From Bidens hawaiensis (lineage: Eukaryota; Streptophyta; Magnoliopsida; Asterales; Asteraceae): a stretch of DNA of 64,000 bases. The notes under the pieces were generated by a model. The model was given only the letters and a program-made list of their open reading frames with translations, was not told the origin of the DNA and ran no database searches. Location of the stretch: the NCBI GenBank assembly GCA_021521415.1, contig JAIQDT010009233.1:22290-86289 (forward strand). Direction: 5' to 3'. Numbering within the stretch: position 1 is the first letter of the stretch; each line of letters starts with the position of its first letter. A program made the translations under genes and the position numbers. Below, one piece after another: positions 1-11,303 of this stretch.

Positions 1-57
1 TCCTTTACCATTGTTTCCACAACCACTGCCACTTCCATTACCTCCATTGTTGTCGTT

Positions 58-1170
58 CTATTTCAGCTTGGGACAATCTTTCCTGAAATGACCTTCCTGC
101 CCACATTCGAAACATCCCTTCGTCGTCATAGGTGGTTTAGGAGCACCCTTTGCCACAAGGTCTCCTCTACATTCCTTTGCCTGGTGACCCATCTTTCCGC
201 ATCTCAGACACTTGACACGGTCACACGGGCCAGCATGATGATAGTTACACCTGTTGCACTTCGGGTACTTCCCAGCATAGCCGCTCGAACCCTGCCCGCT
301 ACCGTTGTTATTGTTATTGTGACCCTGATTGTTGAAGCTCCGGGTGAATTCGGGCTTTCGGTAGTGTTGTTGCTGTGGGGGGTTCGAGGATGAGGATCTG
401 GTGTTGTCAAACTTTCTCTTTCCGCTGCTCGGGTTGTTGCTGTTGTTGTCAGCACTCGGGTTGTCACGGGCTTTAGTGGTTGAACCCCTAGGTGGTAGCG
501 CACCTTGGGTCACTGCTTGATCCGTTAGTTTGTGAGCTAACCGAATCGCTTGTTGAATCGTGGCTGGTCTGGAAGACGTCACCATGCCCTGAATTTGCGG
601 TGCTAACCCATCAATATACATTTCAATCCTCTTACTCGGCGGGTCTACCATCCATGGACACATCACGGCTAACTCGTGAGAGCGGGTAGTGTAGGCTTCG
701 ATTTCTGAACCCACCATCTTCAATGACCAAAACTCGGATTCCAACTTTGCAATTTCCTCCCTAGGACAGTACTCTTCTCGCATCATGTTTTTGAACTCCT
801 CCCAGTTCATCGCGTTAGCCAGTTCCAATCCAAGGATCTGCACGTTTGAATTCCACCATGTGAGGGCAGAATCTTCAAGTGTTCCAGCAGCAAATTTGAC
901 CCTACTGGCAGGGGGATAATTACACATCTCAAACGCCGACTCGGCCTTCTCAGCCCAACGCAGGAAGCCTATAGCTCCCTCGGTGCCCTTAAACGTACTA
1001 GGCTTGCAGTCAAGGTAATTCTTGAAGGTACACGTTCCAATTGTACCTCCAGCTTGGTTTTGTACATGTGCGGCTAGAGCGGCCGCCGCGTGGTCATTCA
1101 GCAGAGTTTGGAGTTCTGCTGCAGTCAGGTTGATGTTACCACGTCCGTGTCCAGCATTTCTTCCTGCCAT
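58..1170 (-). CDS. gag: Ty3/gypsy Gag (capsid-nucleocapsid)
   Basis: A 370-residue Gag that would assemble the cytoplasmic retrotransposon particle and bind its RNA. A retrotransposon-gag domain lies at about residues 75-185 (motifs [18 protein letters not shown] and WEEFKNMM). A basic Asn/Ser/Gly-rich linker follows. Two CCHC zinc knuckles are intact: [14 protein letters not shown] (about 321-334) and [14 protein letters not shown] (353-366). A further Cys/His cluster, [12 protein letters not shown], sits just before them. The frame ends in an amber codon at 58-60; the sister element at 59.6 kb has a Gln codon there and reads on towards protease. Beyond the stop the same frame continues as Asn/Gly-rich sequence to the window edge. 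The stop may therefore be a nonsense mutation rather than the natural Gag end. The start was chosen as the first Met after a stop-rich leader and matches the sister copy. Confidence 0.9.
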   Translation of the reverse strand: MAGRNAGHGRGNINLTAAELQTLLNDHAAAALAAHVQNQAGGTIGTCTFKNYLDCKPSTFKGTEGAIGFLRWAEKAESAFEMCNYPPASRVKFAAGTLEDSALTWWNSNVQILGLELANAMNWEEFKNMMREEYCPREEIAKLESEFWSLKMVGSEIEAYTTRSHELAVMCPWMVDPPSKRIEMYIDGLAPQIQGMVTSSRPATIQQAIRLAHKLTDQAVTQGALPPRGSTTKARDNPSADNNSNNPSSGKRKFDNTRSSSSNPPQQQHYRKPEFTRSFNNQGHNNNNNGSGQGSSGYAGKYPKCNRCNYHHAGPCDRVKCLRCGKMGHQAKECRGDLVAKGAPKPPMTTKGCFECGQEGHFRKDCPKLK

Positions 1171-1422
1171 TTCCTTGAATCACAGCATAAAATGTTAAAC
1201 ATGAATTTTTCTTTCATATGCAACACGCCATACATGTAATAAAAGATAGGTAAGAAAGAAATAAAAGGGACAAACATCACATCACAACCATATATTAATC
1301 CAAATAATAATTCATGATTAAAACCATTGTATTCGCTACAAAGTATTTAAAACCAATCCTTAAAATCATAGAAAAATAATAGTTTGGATGGAGACAACCC
1401 CTCCATCTAGGTGTTATCATCC
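1171..1422 (-). other. spacer between ORF1 and gag
   Basis: AT-rich, non-coding spacer of about 250 bp. In the sister element this spacer and the 3' half of ORF1 are missing, so ORF1 there runs almost directly into gag. Confidence 0.6.
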
Positions 1423-2190
1423 TTATATGTCATCGTCTGAGGACACCTCTGAGTGTGCCTCCTCCTCTGCCGGTTCTTCCTCCGGTTCTTCTTCAGGTTC
1501 CTCCTCGGGATCTTCCTCGGGATCCTCCTCATGCTCCTCTTCGGGATCTTCTTCGGGTTCCTCTTCAGGTTCTGCCTCAGGTTCTGCTTCAGGTTCTGCC
1601 TCAGGTTCGGCTGCGTTCTGAGCAATTTGCATTTGTAAGACATCGCAGCGCTCTAAAGCTATCTCGGTTTGGGTCCTTGCTACTTGGAGTTGCTCTTGCA
1701 AGTCTATCATCTCGGCTTGCATCTTTCTCATAATCTTCATCTGTTGATCACTAGCCTCTTGCATTTCCTTCATTGCTACTGTCATGCGGGAAATTTCCTC
1801 TTTAGTTTCGGTTCCATCTTTTAACAGTCCGGAAACGTTCGCTCTCGTATAGCGCATGTAACCAACATCACGCTCCAAACAAGAAACAACAGCTGCGAGC
1901 ACACGCTCTACAGGTTCGGTTATGGGTGGTAGGGTGTTGGGGTAAGCAGGATGGTTCGGGTGGGGTAGCGGGGGAACTTGTTCGCGATAGACCATACGTC
2001 TGATCATATTAGGATACCAATCCCAGCTAACTTCGTTTTCGTACATGCCTCCGGATAAGCGATACCTCTTCGGTGCGGGAGCTTCGAGTTCCGGAACTAC
2101 TCGGGGTGGCGATGCGGTAGGTATCTGCGGTTCTTTCCCGTGAGCATGAGTCATCGGATCGGATGATGATGATGATGGCGGCGTCGACAT
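1423..2190 (-). CDS. extra ORF upstream of gag, coiled coil plus acidic tail
   Basis: A 255-residue ORF between the primer site and gag. The N-terminus is Ser/Pro-rich. The middle (about 40-125) contains MVYREQVPPLP and TLPPITEPVERVLAA, both recognisable in the sister copy at 60.7 kb, so this is a conserved part of the element rather than a chance frame. Residues about 127-190 form a likely coiled coil (KEEISRMTVAMKEMQEA and similar heptads). Residues about 195-244 are a repetitive Glu/Pro tract built on EPEAEPEE units, ending in a Ser/Asp-rich tail. I know of no function. The coiled coil suggests self-association and the tail a charge-based interaction, both inferred. A repeated low-complexity frame can stay open by chance, but conservation of the N-terminal half argues for a protein. 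Confidence 0.7.
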   Translation of the reverse strand: MSTPPSSSSSDPMTHAHGKEPQIPTASPPRVVPELEAPAPKRYRLSGGMYENEVSWDWYPNMIRRMVYREQVPPLPHPNHPAYPNTLPPITEPVERVLAAVVSCLERDVGYMRYTRANVSGLLKDGTETKEEISRMTVAMKEMQEASDQQMKIMRKMQAEMIDLQEQLQVARTQTEIALERCDVLQMQIAQNAAEPEAEPEAEPEAEPEEEPEEDPEEEHEEDPEEDPEEEPEEEPEEEPAEEEAHSEVSSDDDI

Positions 2191-2349
2191 TCCTACAGGT
2201 AATCCGCGTATGCGCGCGTATGAGTGAAAGGGGTAAAAAGATAAGATAACAAAGACTACACAAATCTATACAGTGCGTATCATTATAACTAATGGATCGT
2301 CGCGGTTATAGTCTAGTATGCATGCAATTTCTAGTTCGCTATAACCAAT

Positions 2350-2362
2350 GGCTCTGATACCA
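2350..2362 (-). promoter_or_regulatory. primer binding site (tRNA-iMet)
   Basis: On the minus strand this reads TGGTATCAGAGCC, the plant initiator-Met tRNA complement used to prime minus-strand DNA synthesis. It lies 3 nt inside the LTR, which fixes the LTR edge at 2366. Confidence 0.92.
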
Positions 2363-2682
2363 ATCTGTCACACCCTCAAATTCCACTAACGGAGTTTTAC
2401 CGTCAGAGGGTGTGAACTAACAGGATCAGAATCATCAGTTATAATCAAACCATAAAAACGTTTAAATGAAATTAAGTGCGGAAGCGTAAAAACCAAAAGA
2501 CAAAAGTTGCGTCACGCAGGACGACTTAAAAACCCAAGTAATAATAGTTAAAACATGTTTGCATATCAGAATGTTCAAAAACCATGCATGATCCTATACC
2601 GCGCGCCCGCCTCGGCTACCTGAGAATAACATACTAAAAGTGTCAACACAAGGTTGGTGAGTTCACAAGTTTAAATAAAATA

Positions 2683-2745
2683 AAGCGTTTAGCGTTTGCG
2701 TTCAGCGTTTTGCGTTCAGCGTTTTGTGTTCAGCGTTTTGCGTTA
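2683..2745. repeat. tandem repeat of a GCGTTTTGCGTTCA unit
   Basis: About four copies of a 14-15 nt unit (GCGTTTTGCGTTCA, with drift) inside the LTR. The LTRs of the second element retain only about one unit here, so this is a copy-specific expansion. Confidence 0.8.
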
Positions 2746-3396
2746 CCAGATAGTGTTAAATCAATTATATATCGATAGGTAGCTAGCCTATACAACAAGT
2801 ATTACTAAGTGTTCGATACCGAAGCTGACTGTTTATCAAGTGCCTTGTCACCAGGTCATCCAGACCATGGTACGTGTTAGCCAAAATTACACCTGCTCGA
2901 CCTCCAGTCGAGTTTAGCGTTGGGTGGGGTTTGTCAAACCCAGTAGTACTACTCAACAGTGACTCGCTATTCCAAATATTAACCGGTTCGATGTGTAGGA
3001 CTTCAAATGTTTCGTTTGCCACTTAGCCTTTACAAGTGATATATAATTTACTAACAAAATCTTAAATGCGTTTATCGGAGTATGTTATCTCCCCCAAGTG
3101 AAAAGCGTTTAAAACAGTTTAAAGGGGTAAGTGAAACTCACTGTTTGCGAAGAATTCCCAAAATAAATCACCAAGTGATGCGCGTCACAGAAAACTCTCT
3201 CTAGCGTTCTAAAACAACAAGGAGATTTTCTAAGTATCGGAACTAATATCGAGTCTCTAGACCCGGCACATAATTCCTAATCACAAGATACGTTTCGTGT
3301 TTGTTTGTGAATCGTGTGTGACTTAACGAGTACATTTGCGATACGATACGTGTGTGAGCAATTATTTACGTGTCATGTATTAATAATGTACATCAC

Positions 3397-3553
3397 TAGC
3401 AATTACTCCCCGTAAGGGCAATTTGGTCACACATAACAATTAACTAGCAATTATTCCCCGCAAGGGCAATTTGGTCAAAACACGACAACTATTTAGCAAG
3501 TATTCCCCGCAGGGGCAAATTGGTCAAAACATAACAATTAACTAGCAATTATC
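3397..3553. repeat. three about 65-bp direct repeats
   Basis: Three units each carry TAGCAA(T/G)TATTCCCCGC, then AGGGCAA and TTGGTCA. The matching part of the 53.7-kb LTR keeps a single degraded copy (around 54690). Confidence 0.8.
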
Positions 3554-4967
3554 ATGTTTCATGCATTTTCACAAAATTCAGCAGCTAGTTTCACCGAGAC
3601 AGAAATTCTACTTGAAAGATTGTACTATTCCACCAATAATAGCATCTCAATTAATTTACCAAAAATCATCACTAAAGAATGCATGTGTTAGGTTTCCAGA
3701 ACATATTTTATTTTATTTTTATTCCACATATATTTCTTATAATGATCAAAACACTACAGCAAGCTCATAACAGTCAAATTCATGCGCAACATAATGTTAT
3801 TTGAAATTCCCGTTAAATGAAAAATCCAACAAATGCAAGACCACTTGGGTTAGGTTCCTAAATCAATAAGTCAACTTCCAGAAGTAGAACCAACCCAATT
3901 GGTCTCGTAGTTCATGAGATATAACATTTACAAAACAACCTAACAGCAGGTCTAACAACTCAGCTTTGCACAACGTTTTTGTAAAATCATAAAGGTTAAC
4001 TTTTACACGTCCAAAAATTGCAAATTTATATTCTTTAGAAACTAGACTCAACCTAGTTTACTATAGTATCAATAATCTCAACCAATTTTCACATTTACAC
4101 CCCGATACAGTCAATTGAACATCAACAACACAATCTGTCCAGAAACTGTTTGCAACAAAACTCAACATATTAACCATTTATAAACTATAATCCGTTCATA
4201 TAACACTCTAGACACCATAATCACTATCCATACACATCAATTACACCATACATACATGGTTAGGGTTTTATTTGATCTCAAAATCAAGACACAACAATTA
4301 ACATGTAACAATATCAATTCTAGTTATCAAATCATCATCAATACATCATCAAATCAAACAAAGATCATATGAACACAATATATGAAATTTCCAGATTTTA
4401 GGGTTTATAATTAACCCATTCAAACTCAAAATTAAGCATGTAAAATACATAGGATAGTTGTTTATACCTTCGTAGCACCTTAATTTTCGATTAAACTTGA
4501 AAGATCTTGTGTATATGTGTGTGTGTGATTGACGGCAGCCAAGAACAAGGGGGGAGGGGGGGCCGATCGGTCTAGAGGGAGTGTTAGGGTTTAGGTTTAT
4601 ATTATTATTTATAATAACATGTTACATCTAGGTCCCTCAACTTCTAATTTGCACTTTTCTAGCTTATTTTAACTAGCTCTTGTTTCTTGTTTAGTATCAT
4701 ATATAATATAATCAAGTAACACATATGTCTAACACATAATTATCACATAATTATTGTTTTGACGTTTTTCGTTTATTCACCAATTGTTTGCGTCAACTCG
4801 TTTGCGTTTCGGTGCAATTCCCGAAAGACTACACATGTAGTAAGTGTCAAGCGTCATTTAAACCCTAGTTTAAATGTAATGAGGTGTGCGTTACAGATTC
4901 AATGATCTTAAGTTTGAATTGACGGAGTTGAGTTAACGGAGTTAACCTGAAATTGACGATTGTCACA

Positions 4968-5100
4968 AACGGGTTGTGCATAGCAATGTGTCGACTCCAA
5001 AGGGGCAGGGGTATGTCTTTAGCAGGTTAGGGTTTGCAATTCAGAAAGGGGTGGCGGCGCAGCTTGTTGCCCGCCTACCTGCTATGTTGATGTAGTATCT
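4968..5100. other. unassigned flank
   Basis: A short flank between the gypsy LTR edge and a truncated LTR. It has a GC-richer stretch (GGGGTGGCGGCGCAGC) but no recognisable gene. Confidence 0.4.
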
Positions 5101-5498
5101 ATGTTTCTATATAATGAAAGAAGTAATCCAAATTATAAAATAAAAAAAAACTATTTAATGGATCTAAAAGGTTATATTAATTTAATATGGTTAATATAAA
5201 ATATTAAATAAACATTATTATGTTAAAACCGACATATAAGCCGAACTTTTTTCCGAACTTTTGTTTCACACCAAATATATATGTATATATGTATTAGATT
5301 ATTAAAAATTTATAAAGGTTTTAATATTTAAAAGGAGTTTTAATCTAAGATATATATATTTATTTAATCTTGTTAATTAATATATTAATATATAGTTACA
5401 AGTATTTTATAAAAAATCATATTTTTTATAAATCTTATTATTTATTATTTATTCTCTACTATTTACAATATTTATCTAAAAATAAATCTTTACTAATA

Positions 5499-5539
<41 letters not shown>

Positions 5540-6524
5540 AATACATTAAACGTATTTTTAGATTGAAATAAACAAATCTCTTTATAAACTATAAGGTTTT
5601 ATAAATATTTATTTTTAATTATTTTATATAATTAAATCCTATTTATTACGATAAAACTTTGGTAATAAAAGTTATAATAAATTAAAGTAATAAATAGCTT
5701 TCGTAACTTGATCATCATATCCATAACCTTTATCTAGTTTTTAGCTTCGTTATTCAATCCGTATTTATTTTCCTCAATTTATGTTACTTAGGATTTCTCA
5801 TCGGTAATTCCCGAAGAGCTTCCTTTACCGCTTTCTTACCTAATCATTATCTCTTGCTTAATTGCTAAGGTGAGTATCTCACTCCCCCTTTTTAACTCAT
5901 TTTGAATCTTTTGGGGACATATGTGTTCTACTTATTTTTTGTTATTTAATACTCAACTGCAACTGTTAATCATGTGTGTGTAAAAATATATACCTAATGT
6001 GTTATATTCTTATATGCTTTACTTGTATACATGTCGGAGAGGTCCAACATATTCGCAGACTAGTATGATCATACGTCCGTCGTGTTAACCATCGTCCAGT
6101 TCATCTGGCATCGAGCTTACCGACAACATTATTTACTTGCTTATTGGTTAAATTGCTTATCTCACTTGACACAGTTTGTACTTTTATTTATTATTATATA
6201 TTATTATTGTAGTGTCTTAAACTAGTGTGTTACTCACTCAACATGTGTTGTCGACAAACCTTTTTTTATACGCATATGCAGTTTATTGTTAGAATTAGTT
6301 GCAAGATATGGTGAAGATTTAGTGAAGAATTATATTAGAAGAGAGACAATCAAGACTTAAATTTGTATTTATTGCTTGTTTAATGAGTTATATTTTATAT
6401 TTGATTATTTTAATATTTAATTAAATTTAATAGATATTGTCACCTTTATTGCATTCTAGTACCTTGAGTGTTGTGAGCAATCAGTTCACGCCCCGGCATT
6501 TCTGCCTTAGGTTGGGATGTGACA
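5101..6524 (+). repeat. truncated LTR, same family as 35691-38276
   Basis: The right end, with GCCCCGGCATTTCTGCCTTA and a final GTGACA, matches the right end of the LTR at 38276 and, inverted, the left end at 40571. Also shared are a GTGAGTAT(T/C)TCACTCCC block, a GGGGACATATG block and an AGAGGTCCA(A/T)CAT...ATGATCATACG block. The expected TGTAACAACTCGG start is absent, so the left side is truncated, probably near 5100. It holds a (TA)n run at 5487-5534. Confidence 0.75.
5487..5534. repeat. (TA)n microsatellite
   Basis: About 23 TA dinucleotides within the truncated LTR. Confidence 0.95.
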
Positions 6525-8256
6525 ACTTAGACTATTAAATTGTGTTTGAAAACATTATGAATACTTAGCCCATGCATGTTATAATTTTGATTTTTGAAAT
6601 ACTAAAATGAGGCTTTATTTTAGACATTAGTTTTGATATTAAAACATGATTAAAAAATGGTCAATGGTCAAATATAAGACTATAGAAAGCTTTAAAAGTT
6701 TGTTGCTAACTGGTCAAATTCCTTATTTAATCGGGTTTATATATGTTATCAATATTAATCGTATTATATTTTCAATAACTTTAAAATTAAAAGAATTATA
6801 ATGAGAATGTTAATTTGAATTTTGAATACAAGATTAAAATTAATAATCAGTATTTTTTAGCCAATAATCTATGGCTGTTTATATTCTACCAAAAATTTAC
6901 AAACAATTATTATATATATTATTTTTGAAATGCCGAATGTATGATTCACTGTTCATTTGAAATTACGCTTCATATTGTTGGACTGTGTGCTTTATTTATT
7001 GTCCATTATCTCAATTGTTCTTATCGTTCCACGTATCATCGATGTTTGTAATATGCTTCCACGTATTAATTGAAAGGCTTTCATATTTGGTTTCCCTGTG
7101 TTGAACCCCTTTCTTCTCTCTGTTCTCTTTCTTTAACTACTCTCAAGTCTAAAACCACCCTCTGCCGGAAAAGTAATCAGAACACCAACGTTGGTGGGTG
7201 ATGTCGTCGGATTATACAACTGCGGTTTGCGATTGTTTATGTCGCCTGTCGGCTGGTAGGAGAGAAACTAAGATTTGGGGAGGAGGCGTTGCCCTGCTGC
7301 TGCCGGTGGCTTCCCAGTCATCTATGGCGGCGGCGGAACTAAGACATGCAGCGCCTTCTATCTCTCATCTTTGTTGTTTCCGGCCGTCTATGGCGGCGGC
7401 AGACCTTCAATGTGTACAGTAGTGGCTCTCTCACATCTCGATGCTATTATCTTATTTGTTTTTCGCATATTCAAGCAACAAAAGGAATTAAATGCAAGTT
7501 CTAATCTATATTCGCTTAGAAAATCCTACGAGAAAAAAATGTAGTTTACCCTCGGCCACTTAGTTAACTATTAATCCGTGATACATTCACTAACACCTTC
7601 TATTGATTGAATCGATTGGTGCCATTTCTTAACCACCGTGGTGTCATGGCGGTGGTAGTTCGTTAGTGTTTTGTTAATGTCATTTCCAGTAACTTGCTGG
7701 TGGGATTCGGTTGCCAGAGGTGGCTGCTGCCTTATGCCGTTCTCGGTCTTTTTCTTAAAACTTTCAATCTACGCTATGATGACACTCCGCTATTTGGCGT
7801 GGCAACCTATGTTGCAGCCATGGTGGAGAACTGAACGTTGGGTAATTACACTTGAAATTGTTGTGAACGAGATTTTAGGAACTGATTTCTCTAAATATTC
7901 GATATAGGCTATGATGAGGGTTTGTTATTTGTCGTGGCAGCCTCCATGGCAAAAATCTGAGCCTTGAGTTATTATTTTTTGTGTTCAAATTTTAGGATTT
8001 CTAAAATGGTTAATAAGGATGGTGATTTATGGGTGGGAAATTACTGAGGGTAAGTAACCTGATGCTCCTCGGATTCTATCTAAGAGGACAAAGTAAGCTT
8101 GAAAGTTATCTTTTTGGTTATGTTCATATAATATCATGACATATATCTAATAATTCTTTTCTTAGGTTAATCTAATGTGGTTCTCATGTACACACCACTA
8201 TTATTTTGCTTTTACTGTATCAGTAAGCTACTGCAGTAAGAATCAAAATCTAAAAT
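6525..8256. other. unassigned; gene-like fragments within probable Helitron
   Basis: 6525-7080 is AT-rich with nothing recognised. 7090-7550 is richer in GC and resembles a transcribed 5' region: a CT-rich stretch, then codon-like sequence with repeated CTATGGCGGCGG words at about 7320-7395. Open frames of 74-89 codons occur but match no family I know. Similar TATGGCGGC words appear at 7645 and in the nested Helitron at about 15360, so these may be gene fragments carried by related Helitrons. The left boundary is not resolved. Confidence 0.35.
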
Positions 8257-9120
8257 CAGGGGCGGATCTATAGTAGAAATGGGTGGTTCCCCGGAACCAC
8301 CCGAGTTTCGAAATAATAGTGTATTTGTATATATAAAACATTAGAGGAACCACCTTATAAATTAGGAAGGAACCACCTTAAAAACATTTGAAACGCTTGG
8401 CCAGCTGGTAAGGTGCTGGTTTTGTAACTTGAAGGTCACAAGTTCAATTCCGGATTTCCATATAATTTTTGAACTTTTTTTAACTACTGCACAACCCATT
8501 TAGGGTTTTATTAGTCAAAAAATAAAACACACCGACACTAAACACAATGGCGCCTGCGATCTCCCCTGTCCCCGTCGGCCGTTCCCCGACCATCACCGCA
8601 GCTTTTCCGGCCGTTCTCCAACCTCCTGCCTTCCTCTCCTCCTGTCTTCTACTCTTCCTCGAAGCTCGATTGCTCGAATCCTCCCACTTTGAAGGTAAGT
8701 TTGCATTCATTTGTTAAATGTTAATTGTTCTTGACTTGTTAATTGTTCTTGATTGCTAACTACTTAATTGTTAGGTTATTTGTTAAATTTAGTTTTAATG
8801 GCTTGTGGTCACGAATAATATATTTCAAATCATGGTTGTTGGTGTTGGGTGTTAAAATAGTTGGAAAGATAAGAGTGGTGGTGTTGGTGGATGTTTTTTG
8901 TTGAGGTAAGGTTAATTGTGTGAATATGGTTTCTAACCGGCCCGAACCTCAAACAGACCCGGAATTTATTATTGTATTTTTATTATGTAATGAACTTTGC
9001 CCGAACCATCTAACCGACCCGAACCTCAAACCGACCCGGAATTTTTTACACCCGATTCTATGAAATTGAATCATCTAAAAGTTGCGCACCACCTGAAAAA
9101 AATTCCTGGATCCGCCACTG
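8257..9120. mobile_element. non-autonomous hAT element, 864 bp
   Basis: The ends are CAGGGGCGGATC and GATCCGCCACTG, imperfect terminal inverted repeats. They are flanked by a perfect 8-bp duplication TCTAAAAT at 8249-8256 and 9121-9128, the hAT hallmark. There is no transposase. Internally there is a tRNA-like stretch (8391-8453) and a repeated block with CCGACCCGGAATTT. The 76-codon minus-strand frame at 8480-8710 has no recognised domain and is probably chance. Confidence 0.88.
8391..8453 (+). repeat. tRNA-like sequence (Pol III A/B-box-like)
   Basis: TGGCCAGCTGGTAAGG resembles an A box and GGTCACAAGTTCAATTCC a B box, about 30 nt apart. No complete acceptor stem can be seen, so this is not a working tRNA gene. 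It may be a SINE or tRNA relic carried by the hAT element. Confidence 0.5.
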
Positions 9121-9128
9121 TCTAAAAT

Positions 9129-9933
9129 CTTTGTCAAATTCTATACTTCCCATGCCATCTCTAACCTCTTAAAAAGTCCTAAATTATTTTGTTTGTTTTA
9201 ACTTACCTTAATTTTAATCATTGTAAGGTATGTGATGTGGTCATCTAATATTAGAATTTTTTTTTTTGACAGGTTCATCGCCTCCCGGTTGACTTTAGTG
9301 TGACAAGGAGTTGCTCAGTTTGAGGTAAATATCTTTCGGCTTACGATTATTTAGTAATTATTAATTAATGTTATCATATGTATCCAATAATTTAGTTTTT
9401 GGGTTGGTGTAATGTATTACTTATGCAAACACGACACTATTACTAACATCAGGAGCAAACTACTTACACAAATAACACACCCAAAATAAATATTGCTAAC
9501 AAGTACCCGCATGTTTATGCAGGTCTAAACTTTTTGGCAACAAAAACATTGCAGATCAGCACTACCTGCAAGTTCAAACCCAAAACACAAGCAACTTTTG
9601 TATATTGTAAAAATAGGTTTGCTGAAGCACAATTGCATATGTTTGTGTTTTATTGTAAAAATGCAGTTAGGTTATACAAATAATAGCTCGGTCACAAGCA
9701 TGCTTGGGAGTTTTATTTTATATCAACTATGCTTGGTGGATTTTACTCTCTTCTAAGATTCAACGACCAAGCGCAACACTATTTATTTGTGGCTTTACTA
9801 GCATTTTGATTTTCTTATGATGACGGGTAAAAGTTGTCGCAACCGCAACAACCACAACGAGGCGTTAACTTCTTTAACACCACCTTTATTAAGCTAAACA
9901 ACCCCCCGCAACGCGGCGGGGTCTATTAACTAG
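9129..9933 (+). mobile_element. Helitron 3' terminus
   Basis: The segment ends in a GC hairpin (9902-9921, CCCCGC pairing with GCGGGG), a short AT spacer and CTAG at 9930-9933, followed by T. This is the Helitron 3' signature. The 5' TC end was not located; the element probably starts well to the left, with the hAT element inserted into it. No RepHel helicase is present, so it is non-autonomous. Confidence 0.65.
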
Positions 9934-11303
9934 TTATAAAGTTTCAATAAAAGTGCAAATGTTAACAGTCAAAATAAAGTTTCAAATAAATTTTTTTCTG
10001 ATAAATGGTCAAATTCCATGTTTAATCTTGTTTAAATATGTTATCAATATTAAGCATAAATGAAGCAGCTGACCATTGTAAATTAAGTAACACTTGAGAG
10101 AAAATTATAATGACAATCTTAATTTGAAATTTAAATAAAAATTTCAAATCATTAATTGGTAACTTAAAAGTGAATTCTATAATAAACCTGAAAAATAAAT
10201 TATGTAAAAAGAAAATTAAAAAGAAGCATTTAGAGACATGTTAACAATTGACATAAATTTTCTACAAAATTCACAAATATTAATAGTGAAAACAAAGTTT
10301 TAACATATAAAAAAGCATTATTTTACATGAATTGTGTAACTTGCATAAATAAATAAATAGTCGTAACTTAATAACCAAGACACATTTGTCATGACTAAAA
10401 CAAACTCATTCATATAACAAAGGTATTTTCCGGCAAATACTTTTTCCATGCAATTAGCTAATCTACTAAGTTGGAACGTCATAAGCTGAATGAATAAAAT
10501 TTAATTAATGTTATATAATATTTTTTATGGTATATGTGCTAAATTAAGAAATGAAAACACATATTTTGGTTTAGTAAGAATTACCAATTGATAACCACCT
10601 ACATCAACCATATTTAAGAGAATAATTGTAATCATCACCTAAATTAACAATTCATTGTTTGGAAGATGGAGCAGTTACAGAAACTTCAACATGTTCATTT
10701 AACATTGGATTTTGATGAAGAACCTAAATAGATTATACGAACATCAAATTAAGGAATGGTGTATAAATACATATTAAAAACTCAAAAAGAAAGAAAAGAT
10801 ATAATACTTTAACCTTCATCAAACATTAAACGATTGAACAATAATCAATAATACATGAGAATCGAGCATTAGCGTAGTAGAAATATTATGCTGGTAATAT
10901 ATAGTGAGATAACCGCATGGAGAATTGCCTAAACCACAAGAGAGGGAGAGAGAGGGATAAAAATGTTTATTAGAGTTTTTAATGTTAAGGTTTATATAAT
11001 CGGTTTTTAATGTTAAGGTTTATATAATCGGTTTTTACTGTTAAGGTTTAAATATTTATTGGTTGATTAAAATTAAAATCGATTTCCAAAACTTGTGCAA
11101 GGAAAGTTGTTATTGTCAATTATTAGATTAAAATTGAATTGTTAACATGTGGAAATTAGATACATGGAAAATTGATGACATGAAATCCTATGTGGACAAG
11201 CTTGGTGAATGACATGTTTACATATTGTGTTGTTTTAATAGATTAGTAAGATTAGAGCATTAATATATAGTAGTCTCCTCATCCACATTTCTATAATTAT
11301 ATT
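9934..11303. other. AT-rich intergenic DNA
   Basis: No gene seen. It contains a short tandem array (10976-11055). Confidence 0.5.
10976..11055. repeat. tandem repeat, about 29-bp unit
   Basis: Two nearly identical units plus a diverged third; each begins TTTTTA(A/C)TGTTAAGGTTTA and the first two end TATAATCGG. Confidence 0.85.

Larger units (their letters stand above)
1..4967 (-). mobile_element. Ty3/gypsy LTR retrotransposon, 5' half
   Basis: On the minus strand the order is LTR (2366-4967), tRNA-iMet primer site (2350-2362), an extra acidic ORF (1423-2190) and gag (58-1170); pol would lie beyond the left window edge. Gag and ORF1 are homologous to those of the chromodomain-bearing element at 53690-61836, so this is probably the same Tekay/Del-like chromovirus lineage. 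The two internal frames are open over their whole length, so this copy is better preserved than the other. Its target duplication cannot be checked because the 3' LTR is outside the window. Confidence 0.9.
2366..4967 (-). repeat. 5' LTR of the gypsy element
   Basis: A 2602-bp LTR, beginning TGTGACA and ending GTGTGACA on the minus strand. It aligns by eye with the LTRs at 53690-56024 and 61274-61836: the shared block with CACTAACGGAGTTTTACCGT, the AAGGTTGGTGAGTTCACA block, and the CTCGACCTCCAGTCG block. A minus-strand TATA-like TATAAACC lies at 4594-4601. It contains two internal tandem arrays, listed separately. The short frames inside it are not genes. Confidence 0.88.

Noticed and set aside
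1388..1643. Frames encoding Ser/Gly-rich or Leu/Phe-rich repeats
   Set aside because: They are other-frame readings of the Glu/Pro repeat of the minus-strand ORF1.
4968..5100. GC-rich piece as a gene remnant
   Set aside because: Too short, with no conserved motif.
7198..7544. Possible small host gene (74-89-codon frames)
   Set aside because: No known domain, repeated GGCGGCGG words, and it sits in probable Helitron-carried DNA.
8391..8453. Functional tRNA gene
   Set aside because: No acceptor stem or anticodon arm could be paired; only box-like motifs remain.
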